64,000 nucleotides of DNA from Calothrix sp. NIES-2100 (GCF_002368195.1 NZ_AP018178.1:2996791-3060790), one strand, 5' to 3'. Positions 35,776 to 44,662 are shown, counted from the first letter of the stretch. Notes: generated by a model from the letters alone, not told the origin. Translations and numbers: made by a program.

Positions 35776-35859
35776 CACCTCCTTGTTGCCTAAGCGGTCT
35801 TAGTTTCAATAAGGCAGAGTATTTAACTCTGGGTTTTGAACCTTCATTAACTATAGCAC

Positions 35860-36060
35860 TTGACATCCTCCCCTGCCTGAATGCATGGGGATTCCCAAGC
35901 CTCACGATTTGGGTTTCTGTTTCTTTCCCTTACGGGTTTTTCGCAACTGCCTCCATGCCCAAAGCATTTTCCGGTCTTATGTTTGCTCCACAGACTTTGG
36001 CTTTCGCCTCCCGCAAGCCCTGCGGTACATTAGTATACTAGCACAAAGCCGCTCCTTATG
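35860..36060 (-). mobile_element. IS200/IS605-type 3' remnant: TnpB C-terminal fragment plus omega-RNA-like right end
   Basis: Read on the minus strand, codons ending at the TAA 35977-35979 give a tail ACGRRKPKSVEQT that resembles the end of TnpB (last zinc-ribbon Cys then Gly). The approximately 115 bp after it, ending GGGGAGGATGTCAA at 35861-35874, look like the omega-RNA scaffold and right end of IS605-type elements in cyanobacteria, including the hairpin CCCCATGCATTCAGGCAGGGG. Nothing of the rest of tnpB or of tnpA is present upstream; a stop interrupts the frame near 36070. It is a relic or a solitary guide-RNA locus. Confidence 0.5.
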
Positions 36061-36242
36061 GACGGAGTTTTAAACCCAAATTTCTGATAAATTAAATGAC
36101 ATAATCGTACACTGACTGCAAGCACTACAGTGTAGGCTTCTCAACCAATTAAACTAAGCGATTCCCTGAGATTCCAAAAATTCATCTCATCGCTCACTGC
36201 GAAGCAGAAGCGGGGGTTTTTTTGTTTTAGTTGAAACCCGAT

Positions 36243-36270
36243 AAAAAATCCCCCACCGAAAGGTGAGGGA
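36243..36270 (-). terminator. Rho-independent terminator of psbD
   Basis: Minus-strand stem TCCCTCACC/GGTGGGGGA with TTTC loop, followed by six T, about 45 bp after the psbD stop codon. It shows that psbD is transcribed alone. Confidence 0.88.
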
Positions 36271-36314
36271 AACTGAAGACTAATTAAAGCTAAAGCTCAA
36301 TTAACCCACGATAG

Positions 36315-37370
36315 TTACAGAGCGTTACCACGAGGTAGAACTTCTTCAGGGAATACAAACTGTTCGTGGGGCTGATCTTGAGGAGCCATCCAAGCACGGA
36401 TACCCTCATTCAGCAAAATATTCTTGGTATAAAATGTTTCAAACTCTGGGTCTTCAGCAGCGCGCAATTCTTGCGACACAAAGTCGTAAGCCCGCAGGTT
36501 GAGTGCAATGCCGACGATGCCAATTGCTGCCATCCACAGTCCAGTTACTGGTACAAACAACATGAAGAAGTGTAACCAGCGTTTGTTGGAGAATGCAATC
36601 CCGAAAATCTGTGACCAGAATCGGTTTGCTGTCACCATTGAATAGGTTTCTTCTGATTGAGTCGGATTGAAGGCGCGGAAGGTGTTAGCTGCTTCGCCGT
36701 CTTCAAACAGGGTGTTTTCGACTGTTGCTCCATGAATCGCACACAACAATGCACCACCCAACACACCTGCTACTCCCATCATGTGGAAGGGGTTGAGGGT
36801 GAAGTTATGGAAACCTTGCACGAACAAAATGAACCGGAAAATACCTGCTACTCCAAAGCTGGGTGCAAAGAACCAGCTTGATTGTCCCAATGGGTACATC
36901 AAGAAGACGCTGACGAATACCGCGATTGGGGCAGAAAATGCCAAAGCGTTATAAGGGCGAATTCCGACTAGACGGGCGATTTCAAATTGCCGTAACATGA
37001 AGCCGATTAATCCAAAGGCTCCGTGTAGGGCGACGAATGGCCATAAGCCGCCGAGTTGACACCACCGGGTGAAATCTCCCTGTGCTTCTGGTCCCCACAG
37101 CAATAATAGGGAATGTCCCAAACTATCTGCTGGTGTGGATACGGCTACGGTGATAAAGTTACAGCCTTCTAAATAAGAAGATGCTAAACCGTGGGTGTAC
37201 CATGACGTGACGAAGGTTGTACCTGTGAGCCAACCGCCTAGTGCCAGGAAAGCACAGGGGAACAACAGTACCCCTGACCAACCGACAAACACGAAGCGAT
37301 CGCGCTTCAACCAGTCGTCTAGAACGTCAAACCACCCTCTACTGGGGGCGCGTCCAACTGCGATGGTCAT
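36315..37370 (-). CDS. psbD: photosystem II D2 protein (PsbD), standalone copy
   Basis: The 351-residue D2 reaction-centre protein, five membrane helices. Key residues by this count: TyrD Y159, its partner H188, chlorophyll ligand H196, non-heme-iron ligands H213 and H267, plastoquinone-site W252; the C-terminus is PEEVLPRGNAL. F190 (codon 36801-36803, TTC) replaces the Trp that is near-invariant as D2-Trp191 in standard numbering. No psbC follows, and a terminator does, so this is the solitary copy (psbD2 type), usually associated with light-stress supply of D2; the operon copy must lie elsewhere. A GGAG precedes the ATG. Confidence 0.96.
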   Translation of the reverse strand: MTIAVGRAPSRGWFDVLDDWLKRDRFVFVGWSGVLLFPCAFLALGGWLTGTTFVTSWYTHGLASSYLEGCNFITVAVSTPADSLGHSLLLLWGPEAQGDFTRWCQLGGLWPFVALHGAFGLIGFMLRQFEIARLVGIRPYNALAFSAPIAVFVSVFLMYPLGQSSWFFAPSFGVAGIFRFILFVQGFHNFTLNPFHMMGVAGVLGGALLCAIHGATVENTLFEDGEAANTFRAFNPTQSEETYSMVTANRFWSQIFGIAFSNKRWLHFFMLFVPVTGLWMAAIGIVGIALNLRAYDFVSQELRAAEDPEFETFYTKNILLNEGIRAWMAPQDQPHEQFVFPEEVLPRGNAL

Positions 37371-37749
37371 TACAGAAAATCTCCAAAAGTTTATAAGTAC
37401 AGGTTTTTACTTCTGTATTATAGATCGCTATTATTTTTTAGCTCTCCATAAACAGAAAGTTTACTGGGTTGTCAATCCAGTTTACAATTTTTTACTGACT
37501 CTAATCATATTAAGTGCAAATCTCTAATTTTTCTAGGTGATTTTTAATTTTTTTTAAGATTTGTATAGATTGTCATTGGTCATTGGTCATTTGTCATTGG
37601 TCATTTGTCAAGAAGGCAATAGGCATATAGTCATTTGTCCCCCTTGTCCCCCTTCCCCCTTCCCCCTTCCCCCTTCCCCCATCTCCCTACACCAGTATTC
37701 CGGCAGCTAGCGCTAGAATGAGTGCTACAGTTAAATTGATTAATGCTAA
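37371..37749. other. 379-bp intergenic region with heptamer arrays
   Basis: A divergent promoter region for psbD and the 90-residue gene. It holds a TGGTCAT array (37571-37610) and a CCCTTCC array (37638-37680). AT-rich DNA next to psbD should carry its promoter; I could not fix a -10/-35 pair. Confidence 0.6.
37571..37680. repeat. two heptamer arrays, (TGGTCAT)n and (CCCTTCC)n
   Basis: Adjacent tandem 7-mers, first TGGTCAT/TTGTCAT, then a pyrimidine-only CCCTTCC array. The second could form a triplex-like or slippage-prone tract next to the small gene. Confidence 0.75.
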
Positions 37750-38022
37750 ATGTTTACCATCGACTTAACGGTCAGAAACACTGCTTATCCATTATCAGTG
37801 CAACGTAAGTCAGCAGAGGATGCTGAGGCTGTCTACCAGTTAATTTTGGCAGCCATGCGGTCTGGTAACCCTGACATTGTGGAACTAAAATGTGAGGGCA
37901 AGACAGAGAAAAAAATTGCTGTTCGTGCTAGTGAAATTTCTGGGGTGCAGATTCTTCAGAAAGATGGTGTCACTACTAGTAGTGGTAGACCCCCTGGTTT
38001 TGTGGCTCTAACTACTGAGTGA
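37750..38022 (+). CDS. conserved hypothetical protein upstream of an ABC ATPase
   Basis: A 90-residue soluble protein, not recognised as a named family. It begins MFTIDLTVRNTAYPLSVQRK, has a helical EDAEAVYQLILAAMRSG and a beta region VELKCEGKTEKKIAVRASEISGVQILQ. It is only 13 bp upstream of the ABC ATPase gene on the same strand, so the two are probably one transcript and perhaps one complex. Confidence 0.75.
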   Translation: MFTIDLTVRNTAYPLSVQRKSAEDAEAVYQLILAAMRSGNPDIVELKCEGKTEKKIAVRASEISGVQILQKDGVTTSSGRPPGFVALTTE

Positions 38023-38035
38023 GCAGGTTGGATAA

Positions 38036-38707
38036 ATGGCGAAAGTGGGCATTGCAGTTCATGATTTACAGTTCAATTGGCCTAGTGGCGAGAAAGCAAT
38101 TAAATCTTGCTCTTTAGAAGTACCAAAGGGCGAGTTTTGGATGCTTTTGGGGACAAATGGCAGTGGTAAATCAACTTTACTCAGACTCTTAGCAGGACTA
38201 TTAGCTCCCACATCAGGTGAAATTGGGGTTTTGCATCCCGTTGGCTTTGTTTTCCAAAATCCCGATCATCAACTAGTAATGCCAACAGTTGGTGCAGATG
38301 TGGCTTTTGGATTAGTGGAAGAAAAATTGCCAACTGCTACAGTCAGAGCCAGAGTCGAGGAGGCTTTAGGAGCAGTAAATTTACAATCTCTGCAACGCCG
38401 GCCGATCTATGCTCTCAGTGGGGGACAGAAACAGCGGGTAGCGATCGCAGGTGCGATCGCCCGTCATTGTGAAGTCCTATTATTAGATGAACCCACTGCT
38501 TTATTAGATCCCGATAGCCAATTGGATTTGGTGGCTAGTGTGCGTCGCCTGGTCAAAACTCGTGGAATCACAGCTTTGTGGGTAACCCATCGCCTTGATG
38601 AGTTGAATTACTGTGATGGGGCTTTTTTGTTAGAAAAAGGTTCTCTTGTAGATCAAGGTGAAGCCCTGCGTCTGAAACAGCGGTTGATGGAAGTGTCTCC
38701 CAGCTAG
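38036..38707 (+). CDS. ABC transporter ATP-binding protein, ECF/CbiO-like
   Basis: A 223-residue ATPase with Walker A LGTNGSGKSTLL, Q-loop VFQNPDHQLVMPTVGADVAFGL (split), signature LSGGQKQR, Walker B VLLLDEPTALLDPDSQ and H-loop VTHRLDEL. The QNPDHQLVMPTV..DVAFGL block is typical of the A components of energy-coupling-factor transporters and plant ABCI10/11-like proteins. No membrane component adjoins, so it must pair with a distant permease. Two terminators follow. Confidence 0.88.
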   Translation: MAKVGIAVHDLQFNWPSGEKAIKSCSLEVPKGEFWMLLGTNGSGKSTLLRLLAGLLAPTSGEIGVLHPVGFVFQNPDHQLVMPTVGADVAFGLVEEKLPTATVRARVEEALGAVNLQSLQRRPIYALSGGQKQRVAIAGAIARHCEVLLLDEPTALLDPDSQLDLVASVRRLVKTRGITALWVTHRLDELNYCDGAFLLEKGSLVDQGEALRLKQRLMEVSPS

Positions 38708-38744
38708 CTGTTGTTTGTCGATATTACATATTATATTGATGTTG

Positions 38745-38775
38745 CACCCATTTTGTGATCAAATTGGGTGTTTTT
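38745..38775 (+). terminator. terminator 1 after the ABC ATPase gene
   Basis: Stem CACCCATTTTG/CAAATTGGGTG with one mismatch, then five T. Confidence 0.75.
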
Positions 38776-38805
38776 CAGTAGTCATGCCACTACCCAGATA
38801 AAAAT

Positions 38806-38834
38806 AACCCCCTTGATTTTCAAGGGGGGTTTTG
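38806..38834 (+). terminator. terminator 2 after the ABC ATPase gene
   Basis: Stem CCCCCTTGA/TCAAGGGGG with a short loop, followed by TTTTGATTT. It may act on both strands. Confidence 0.7.
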
Positions 38835-39159
38835 ATTTGGTTCATATTTCTTCAGAGAAAAGAACAGGATAATTAGGTTCTGTATAAGGCGTTCTGTATA
38901 TATGCCCATAGTAGCAACTATAAATGTCGATGTCAGGGCGATCGCTGATTCTTCAAGCTAACTTCACAAGAACTTTTCAATATACTGATTTTCACTCTCA
39001 AGGCGATCGCTATTTTACGAGAAAACAGGGACGGAAAACGCCCATAACCCTTTATTGCTGGCAAAATCGCATCTCATACTAATCCGCATTCGGTGATGTA
39101 ATTTCCAATTGTCGTAGGTCTGGGGTCTCCCCGCCCCTACCGTGTTTCAATATTACACT

Positions 39160-40641
39160 TTAGATTTCGTTAGGGCTTTGACATATTTTCAGCCTCTCCC
39201 GTGCTTCGTCATGGGTGGCGAGGTAATCTTTGAGCCAGTCGCAACCCCGCCCTAGCAAGTCATCCAACCCACCAACCCGCCACACCTTAGGATTACCGTA
39301 ACTTGATGCGATGAGAATTCTCTGTCCATCAGCACTAAGACTGGCACTGTTGACATCGCCCTCATACACTTTAAAGTCAGCCAAAAGTTTGCCGTTGATA
39401 TCCCACACACGGGCAGTATTGTCCAATGATGCAGTGACAATCCGCTGTCCATCGGCACTAAAGCTAGCGCTGTTGACCCTTTCCTCATGCCCTTTGAGGT
39501 CGGCGAGCAGTTTGCCAGTGATATCCCACACACGGGCGGTTTTGTCATCTGATGCAGTGACAATCAGCTTTCCATCGGCACTGTAGACTCTGCTCTGATG
39601 CCCTTGGAGTTGATTGCGTTCCCAAATATTGTCCAAAATTGTTTGTAAAGCCAATATCGGCTTGGTAGCTGGATATTTTTCTAATCGCCGTCCGTCCTTA
39701 ACCAGTTCCTTCAATCTTTGCCCAGTTTCCATCGCTGATACTAATGTTTCCAAGCGTTCAGACGGGAATGATTGGAACCTTTCCAACGCAGTCACTCCTG
39801 CTTGTTCCAATTTGATGCCTTCCTGAGCTTCCTGCGCTTGTTCCTTAGCGTCCCGCGCTTGTTGAGTTACATAAGTTGCAAATACCCCAGCGATTAATGC
39901 CAAAATGATAAAAAATATCAAAATTGCACTGCCAATTTTAATTTGACTCTGGGCTTTTTTTCTGGCTTTTTCTAATATTTCATTCGCCTGTTTAATTTCC
40001 CATTTATCAAATTCTTGGCTGGCAGATAAAAACTCATAATCTTCATTACTCAAACTTTTACCAGATGCCCAAGCCAAAGCATCTTGCAAAACTCGCCCAC
40101 GTAACAGCCATGATTCATCTTTCTTTCCTGAATCTATCCAACCCCTCAACGCTTCGCCATAAGGGCGCAATTCCCTCAGGGCAGTTTCCACCCAATTATC
40201 ATGAAAAACTTCTCCATAAATGCGATTATAAACTCGCAATTTACTATTACGCCTCACCACCAAACCCGTTAACCGCAATTGGGTTTGCTCTAAACTATTA
40301 TCATCAGCTAATTCTTCGTTTTGTAAAATTTGTTGATATAGCCCCAACAATCTCCCTGTCCGCTCTCCACTACCTCGTAAAATTCGGTCACGAATAGTTT
40401 TTAAATGCTCTGGTTCATCTTGGTGTTCCCAGTTATAAATTACCAGGCTTTGCACCAAATTTTCTACCCATTCGGCAATTTTATCTTCCTCAATTACATC
40501 ATTATTATTCATCACTCCATTTTCTCCCTCCTCCTGACTTGCTGTTAGGAAGTTAAGCGGTGAGGTAGAAGATATCAACCGACAAATCTTTTGCGTCATA
40601 AAAGGTTGTCCGCCTGTCCATTTCAATACCTCTCTTAACAA
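39160..40641 (-). pseudogene. WD40-repeat/AAA-like signalling protein, N-terminally truncated
   Basis: A frame of 493 residues that opens inside a domain (MLREVLKWTGGQPFMTQKICRLI), the usual middle of large Nostoc AAA-like/WD40 proteins. Then come a helical region, one transmembrane helix (about 236-258), a coiled coil, and only three WD40 units (GHQSRVYSADGKL.., GHEERVNSASFSADGQ.., YEGDVNSASLSADGQ..), the first shortened. It ends in the family-typical CDWLKDYLATHDEARERLKIC. Codons for the upstream part continue in another frame across 40642-40668, so a frameshift separates it from the next piece. Probably a decayed gene; a truncated protein could still be made. Confidence 0.75.
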
Positions 40642-40667
40642 CGCCTTGGGATTTTTAATTTTCGTTG

Positions 40668-41190
40668 CTAAACCAAAAGCCAGGGGTTTTGTTTCTTGTA
40701 TGAGCGATACAAATCACATAAAGGTATGACATCATTACCCTGCAACCTCACTAAACCCATACTGCGTAATTTAAAAGCTAGAGCAGTTTCTAACCGCACA
40801 GGATTGGTATTAGCAATCACCTTTTTCATAGCAGTAACTAAATTGGCATCCTCCTGCAAATTCAAGAGATGGCGGCGCAGATGGTCGCTGAACATCCCTT
40901 CTTCCGTGGGTGCAGTGCGTAATAATTGCGACATTGTAATTCTGCTACGGGCGATTTCATAGAGCGATCGCCTGACGAGGTAAGGATGTCCACCAAGCAT
41001 TTTCATTAATTGTGTAATTTCTGCTTCTGTCCAATTAAGTTGGTGTTTTTGTACCAATTCTTGTACTTGGGATTGATTAAATTATGGTAAATCAATTGGC
41101 AATCCCACATTGAAAGGTGATTGATTAATATTGAGGGGAATATAAACTTCCTTGGAATGAACAATTACCAATCGTAATTTTTGCCAAATC
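40668..41190 (-). pseudogene. AAA-like domain remnant interrupted by a nonsense codon
   Basis: Reading from about 41190, the sequence encodes LRLVIVHSKEVYIPLNINQ..NVGLPIDLP, a stop (TAA at 41082-41084, where relatives have a sense codon), then FNQSQVQELVQKHQLNWTEAEITQL and GGHPYLVRRSLYEIARSR, ending LCDLYRSY. This is the second half of an AAA-like domain; its P-loop half is absent. It links the kinase fragment upstream to the WD40 fragment downstream in the order of the original large gene. Confidence 0.75.
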
Positions 41191-41193
41191 TCA

Positions 41194-41715
41194 TCATTTG
41201 CTGATTTTCTTCACCGCCCCAAAATCAATTAGCACTATTTTTCCATCTGTTTTTCGCCGCATTAAATTTTGCGGTTTAATATCTCGATGAATGACATTTT
41301 GTTGATGGACAAAAGCCAAAACTGTTAAGATATCGTTTAACAACTTAAAAACGAATTTTTCAGGTTTAGAAGAACTAGGACTGATTTCTTTAGTTAAATC
41401 ATGTCCCTCAACAAATTCTTGAACTAAATAAAATTCCTGGTGTTCCTGAAAGTGGGCAAAAAGTTGAGGAATTTGATTGTGTTCATTACCAAGCCGATAT
41501 AAAGTTTGCGCTTCTTTCTCAAATCGCTCTTTAGCATAAGTCGCAACCACAATTTTCGGATCAATTGGTTTGAGATGCTTAACAACACACGCAGGTTGTC
41601 CTGGTAAATCTAAATCATTAGCTAAATCAGTCTTACCAAATGCACCATTCCCCAAGGAATCAATAATACTATAGCGATTCCGCAGGATTGTTCCGATTAA
41701 ATTATCTTCATTCAT
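41194..41715 (-). pseudogene. serine/threonine kinase fragment, truncated after the DFG motif
   Basis: A 173-residue N-terminal kinase half: glycine loop LGNGAFGKTDLA, Lys in CVVKHLKP, catalytic HRDIKPQN and DFGAVKK, then TGA. The activation segment and the C-lobe are missing, so it cannot be a full kinase. Only a few bases after the stop the AAA-like remnant begins, which indicates a deletion that fused kinase and AAA-like segments. Confidence 0.8.
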
Positions 41716-42695
41716 TTAGTATCTTCTCAAACCCCAGTAATGCAACCGATATAAAGCGCTTTAATAAAATCCAAATTCTCAATTCTGATAACTAGATTTA
41801 TTCCATGTTTTTTATAAACTAAATATTAACTATAAGAATAAGTTTTAAAAGTCCTTAGTTCGACTTTATCCAAAATTAAAAACTCGGCTTTCTTGATTCG
41901 GCAAAAACCTCAGCTTTTTGGTAAATACTTTTTCCCTAGTTTACAACTAATAACAATAAAAACTGACGCTATTCCAGATTTACACAGGATAAAAAACTCC
42001 ACCCACTCTTGGGATGGAGTTTTTGGGCATGGGGCATGGGGCATGGAAAAAAACCACCAATGCCCAATGCCCCAAGTCGGCGGGCGGCTATCCCTCTGCA
42101 CCCACTCAAGGGGAGGGAGTTTCCCGCCGACTTCCATAAATTCTGTCTCATGCAAAGGTGAGTCAGTGCGTTAGAGGTGCAGAGGGCAAAAAATGTATTT
42201 TCTTCCTTCAGCATAGCTGCCTCCAGGCCTAGCGCCTTTCTTCGGTAAAAACTCTTATGCTTGCTGTTGGTTGGTTATTTTCTTATCCCCAATATTTTTT
42301 CAGTAGCTTATGCTACTAATTAAAAAAAATTAATGATTTTCTGTTGGGCGATCGCTTTTTCCGCAAGCAGTAAGTATTTTTATAGGGATGTGTCAAAGTC
42401 TCCTGTGGCTATCTCTGCTTCCATGCGCTTGCTTCTAGTACCCGCAACTTTGATGCAACTAGATCAAGCTGCATCTGAAAAATAGAGATTTTTCAGTTCT
42501 TTGTCTTAAGCTCATAATCCAACACCAATAATTTAAAGAACTCAAAAGACGTAGAAAAATGAGCTTTTCAAGTTTTTACATAATCCGATCGGACAAGTTT
42601 TAACTAATGTAACATAGTGTTACAAGCAATGCTTCAATTACTATATAAAGTTATGAACGAATTTTGCCAACTCTATATAACTGTGATTAAAAACC
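41716..42695. other. 980-bp intergenic region with palindromes
   Basis: Holds a bidirectional hairpin AAAACTCCA..TGGAGTTTT (41994-42026), a GGCATGG tandem patch (about 42027-42046) and inverted pieces AAGTCGGCGGGC/CCCGCCGACTT (42073-42132). The right part (42300-42695) is AT-rich and should contain the NYN gene promoter. A 31-codon GTG frame at 42390-42485 is not convincing. No gene is called. Confidence 0.5.
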
Positions 42696-43247
42696 ATGCC
42701 TCGTCCCTCATCCCAAGCCGTTTTATTAGTAGACGGCTACAATATAATCGGCGCTTGGCCTTGTCTAAAGAGAACCCGTGATAATTCAGGGCTAGAAGCA
42801 GCAAGAATGGAATTAGTGGAAACGATGACTAGTTACAGCTCGTTTCAAGGTTATGACACGCAAATAGTTTTTGATGCCCAATATCAAAATTCCGCTAGCA
42901 ATAAAGAAATTATTACAGAGCTTTTATCAGTTCATTACACTGATTTTGGGCAGACGGCAGATACATACATTGAAAAATCTTGTGCCTCTTTACGCTACGA
43001 AATAGCACAATCTCGAATTTCTCGCGTGATTGTCGCCACTTCAGATCGGGCACAGCAGCTGATGGTACAAGGGTATGGAGCTGAATGGTTGTCTGCACAC
43101 CAATTATGTGGCGATGTGGAAATGACAGTTTGTCGGATGCGAAATAAATATCAATCACGCAAAAAATCTCATAGCAGATTTTTAGCTAATTCCATAGATG
43201 CCAAATCCCGCCAGCGTTTGGCGGAACTGCGAATGGGCTTGAAATAG
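42696..43247 (+). CDS. NYN-domain ribonuclease-like protein (YacP/Rae1 family)
   Basis: A 183-residue protein with the PIN-like NYN fold: LLVDGYNIIGAWP, acidic residues in ELVETM, IVFDAQ, TADTYIEKSC and IVATSDRAQQ. YacP/Rae1 proteins cut mRNA on ribosomes in Bacillus; here a similar RNA-processing role is inferred. The basic C-terminal tail (RMRNKYQSRKKSHSRF) may bind RNA. Monocistronic, 116 bp before tRNA-Asn. Confidence 0.87.
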   Translation: MPRPSSQAVLLVDGYNIIGAWPCLKRTRDNSGLEAARMELVETMTSYSSFQGYDTQIVFDAQYQNSASNKEIITELLSVHYTDFGQTADTYIEKSCASLRYEIAQSRISRVIVATSDRAQQLMVQGYGAEWLSAHQLCGDVEMTVCRMRNKYQSRKKSHSRFLANSIDAKSRQRLAELRMGLK

Positions 43248-43363
43248 TCTTGCTAGTTAGGGTCTACTGCTGCCAAAGTCCTCCAGTTCGGAAGTTAAAA
43301 AAAAATTTGGCGGAGTACTTGCCAAAACCTATGTTTTACTCTACTATTATAAATCGTGAGCGT

Positions 43364-43435
<72 letters not shown>

Positions 43436-43470
43436 TTAAAAAAGGATAAAGGATGAAAGATGAAGGATGA
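43436..43470. repeat. AAGGATGA-type heptamer patch at the start of the PLP enzyme gene
   Basis: AAAGGATAAAGGATGAAAGATGAAGGATGAAG is made of near-7-mer units between the tRNA and the aminotransferase, and it supplies that gene's ribosome-binding site and start codon. (Written here in pieces: AAAGGATAAAGG, ATGAAAG, ATGAAGG.). Confidence 0.6.
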
Positions 43471-44662
43471 AGAAGGAAAATTCACACTTCAAACTTCAGA
43501 TTTTCAGGAATTTTGGTCACTCGATCCAGGAGTGACGTTTCTCAATCATGGGTCTTTTGGTGCTTGTCCAAAAGCGGTGCTAGCTGTTCAGCAAAAATTG
43601 CGATCACAACTCGAAATTGAACCAATCCGCTTTTTTGGTAGAGAATGGGAACCACTGCTAGATCATGCTAGGAATCAACTGGCAGAGTTTGTTGGTGCTG
43701 ATAGCCAAGATTTAGTATTTGTCAACAATGCCACGACTGGTGTTAATTCGGTATTGCGATCGCTCTCGTTCTGTGCTGAAGACGAAATTCTCACCACTAA
43801 CCACGAGTACAACGCTTGTCGTAATGCTCTAGATTTTATTGCCAGTCGCACTGGGGCGCGAATCGTCATAGCACAGATTCCTTTTCCGATTGACTCGCCA
43901 CAGCAGGTAATAGCAGCGGTAATGGAGCGAGTTTCCCCGCAGACGCGATTAGCCCTTTTAGATCATATTACCAGCCAAACAGGATTAATTTTCCCGATTC
44001 AGCAATTAGTTCAACAATTGCAACAGCTTGGTGTCGATATACTTATAGATGGCGCTCATGCTCCTGGGATGATAGCGCTTTCTTTGCGCGAAATTGGCGC
44101 AACTTATTACACTGGCAATTGTCATAAATGGCTATGTGCGCCCAAGGGTGCAGCATTTTTGTATGTGCAACGGGATAAACAGTCTCAAATACGTCCCTTG
44201 ACAATTAGTCATGGTGCAAATTCACCGAGAACTGATAAAACACGCTTTCAATTAGAATTCGATTGGACTGGTACAGACGATCCTACCGCTTATATGTGCA
44301 TCCCGGATGCGATCGCTTTTATGGGTTCATTGCTAAGAGGTGGTTGGAGTGAGTTAAGGCAACGAAATCATCAGCTAGTATTAGAAGCTAGACAGGTACT
44401 TTGTCAAGCTTTAGGAGTGTTACCGCCTTGTCCAGAGGAGATGATTGGTTCTATGGCAGTTATACCATTGCCTGCTGCATGGGACAATCGCCATTTTCTG
44501 GCTGTACACGATGAGTTATTTGATAACTTTGGCATTCAAGTCCAGGTAGTACCTTGGTATGAATCGCCACGGCTATTAGTGCGGATATCCGCGCAAATTT
44601 ATAATACTCCCGAACAGTATGTATATTTGGCAACAGCACTGAGCAAGTTGCAGAACTGTTAA
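43460..44662 (+). CDS. class V aminotransferase-fold PLP enzyme (isopenicillin-N epimerase-like)
   Basis: A 400-residue PLP enzyme. PLP lysine K223 lies in GNCHKWLCAPKG, and the ring-binding D197 in ILIDGAHAPG. FLNHGSFGACPKAV and NNATTGVNSVLRSL are typical of the isopenicillin-N-epimerase and cysteine-desulfurase-like branch. The real substrate is unknown; no antibiotic genes adjoin. The first codons overlap a heptamer repeat, so the start at 43460 is likely but may be a few codons off. Confidence 0.85.
   Translation: MKDEEGKFTLQTSDFQEFWSLDPGVTFLNHGSFGACPKAVLAVQQKLRSQLEIEPIRFFGREWEPLLDHARNQLAEFVGADSQDLVFVNNATTGVNSVLRSLSFCAEDEILTTNHEYNACRNALDFIASRTGARIVIAQIPFPIDSPQQVIAAVMERVSPQTRLALLDHITSQTGLIFPIQQLVQQLQQLGVDILIDGAHAPGMIALSLREIGATYYTGNCHKWLCAPKGAAFLYVQRDKQSQIRPLTISHGANSPRTDKTRFQLEFDWTGTDDPTAYMCIPDAIAFMGSLLRGGWSELRQRNHQLVLEARQVLCQALGVLPPCPEEMIGSMAVIPLPAAWDNRHFLAVHDELFDNFGIQVQVVPWYESPRLLVRISAQIYNTPEQYVYLATALSKLQNC

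Larger units (their letters stand above)
35545..35850 (-). ncRNA. candidate structured RNA or attenuator leader upstream of phhB
   Basis: This minus-strand unit of about 300 nt has a TATAGT box (35850-35855), a palindrome AGAGTTAAATACTCT (about 35815-35830), a hairpin CTAAGACCGCTTAG directly before the ribosome-binding site, a 25-codon frame, a 10-bp perfect long-range pairing (TGCAACCTGA at 35731-35740 with TCAGGTTGCA at 35606-35615), further pairing between TTAGCC and GGCTAA segments, and a strong terminator. I do not recognise it as a known riboswitch, 6S RNA, tmRNA or Yfr RNA. It may be an attenuation leader or an independent small RNA. Confidence 0.5.
38708..39159. other. 452-bp intergenic region with tandem terminators
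   Basis: The first 130 bp hold two terminators of the ABC ATPase unit. The remainder has several HIP1-related GCGATCGC sites and a G/C hairpin (GGGGTCTCCCCGCCCCTAC, near 39122-39142) but no gene. Confidence 0.6.

Noticed and set aside
36315..37370. psbA (D1)
   Set aside because: The N-terminus MTIAVGRAPSRGWFDVLDDW and the C-terminus PEEVLPRGNAL are those of D2, not D1.
42390..42485. 31-codon GTG frame upstream of the NYN gene
   Set aside because: The AGGG is too close to the GTG, there is no recognisable protein feature, and it lies in a non-conserved-looking leader.
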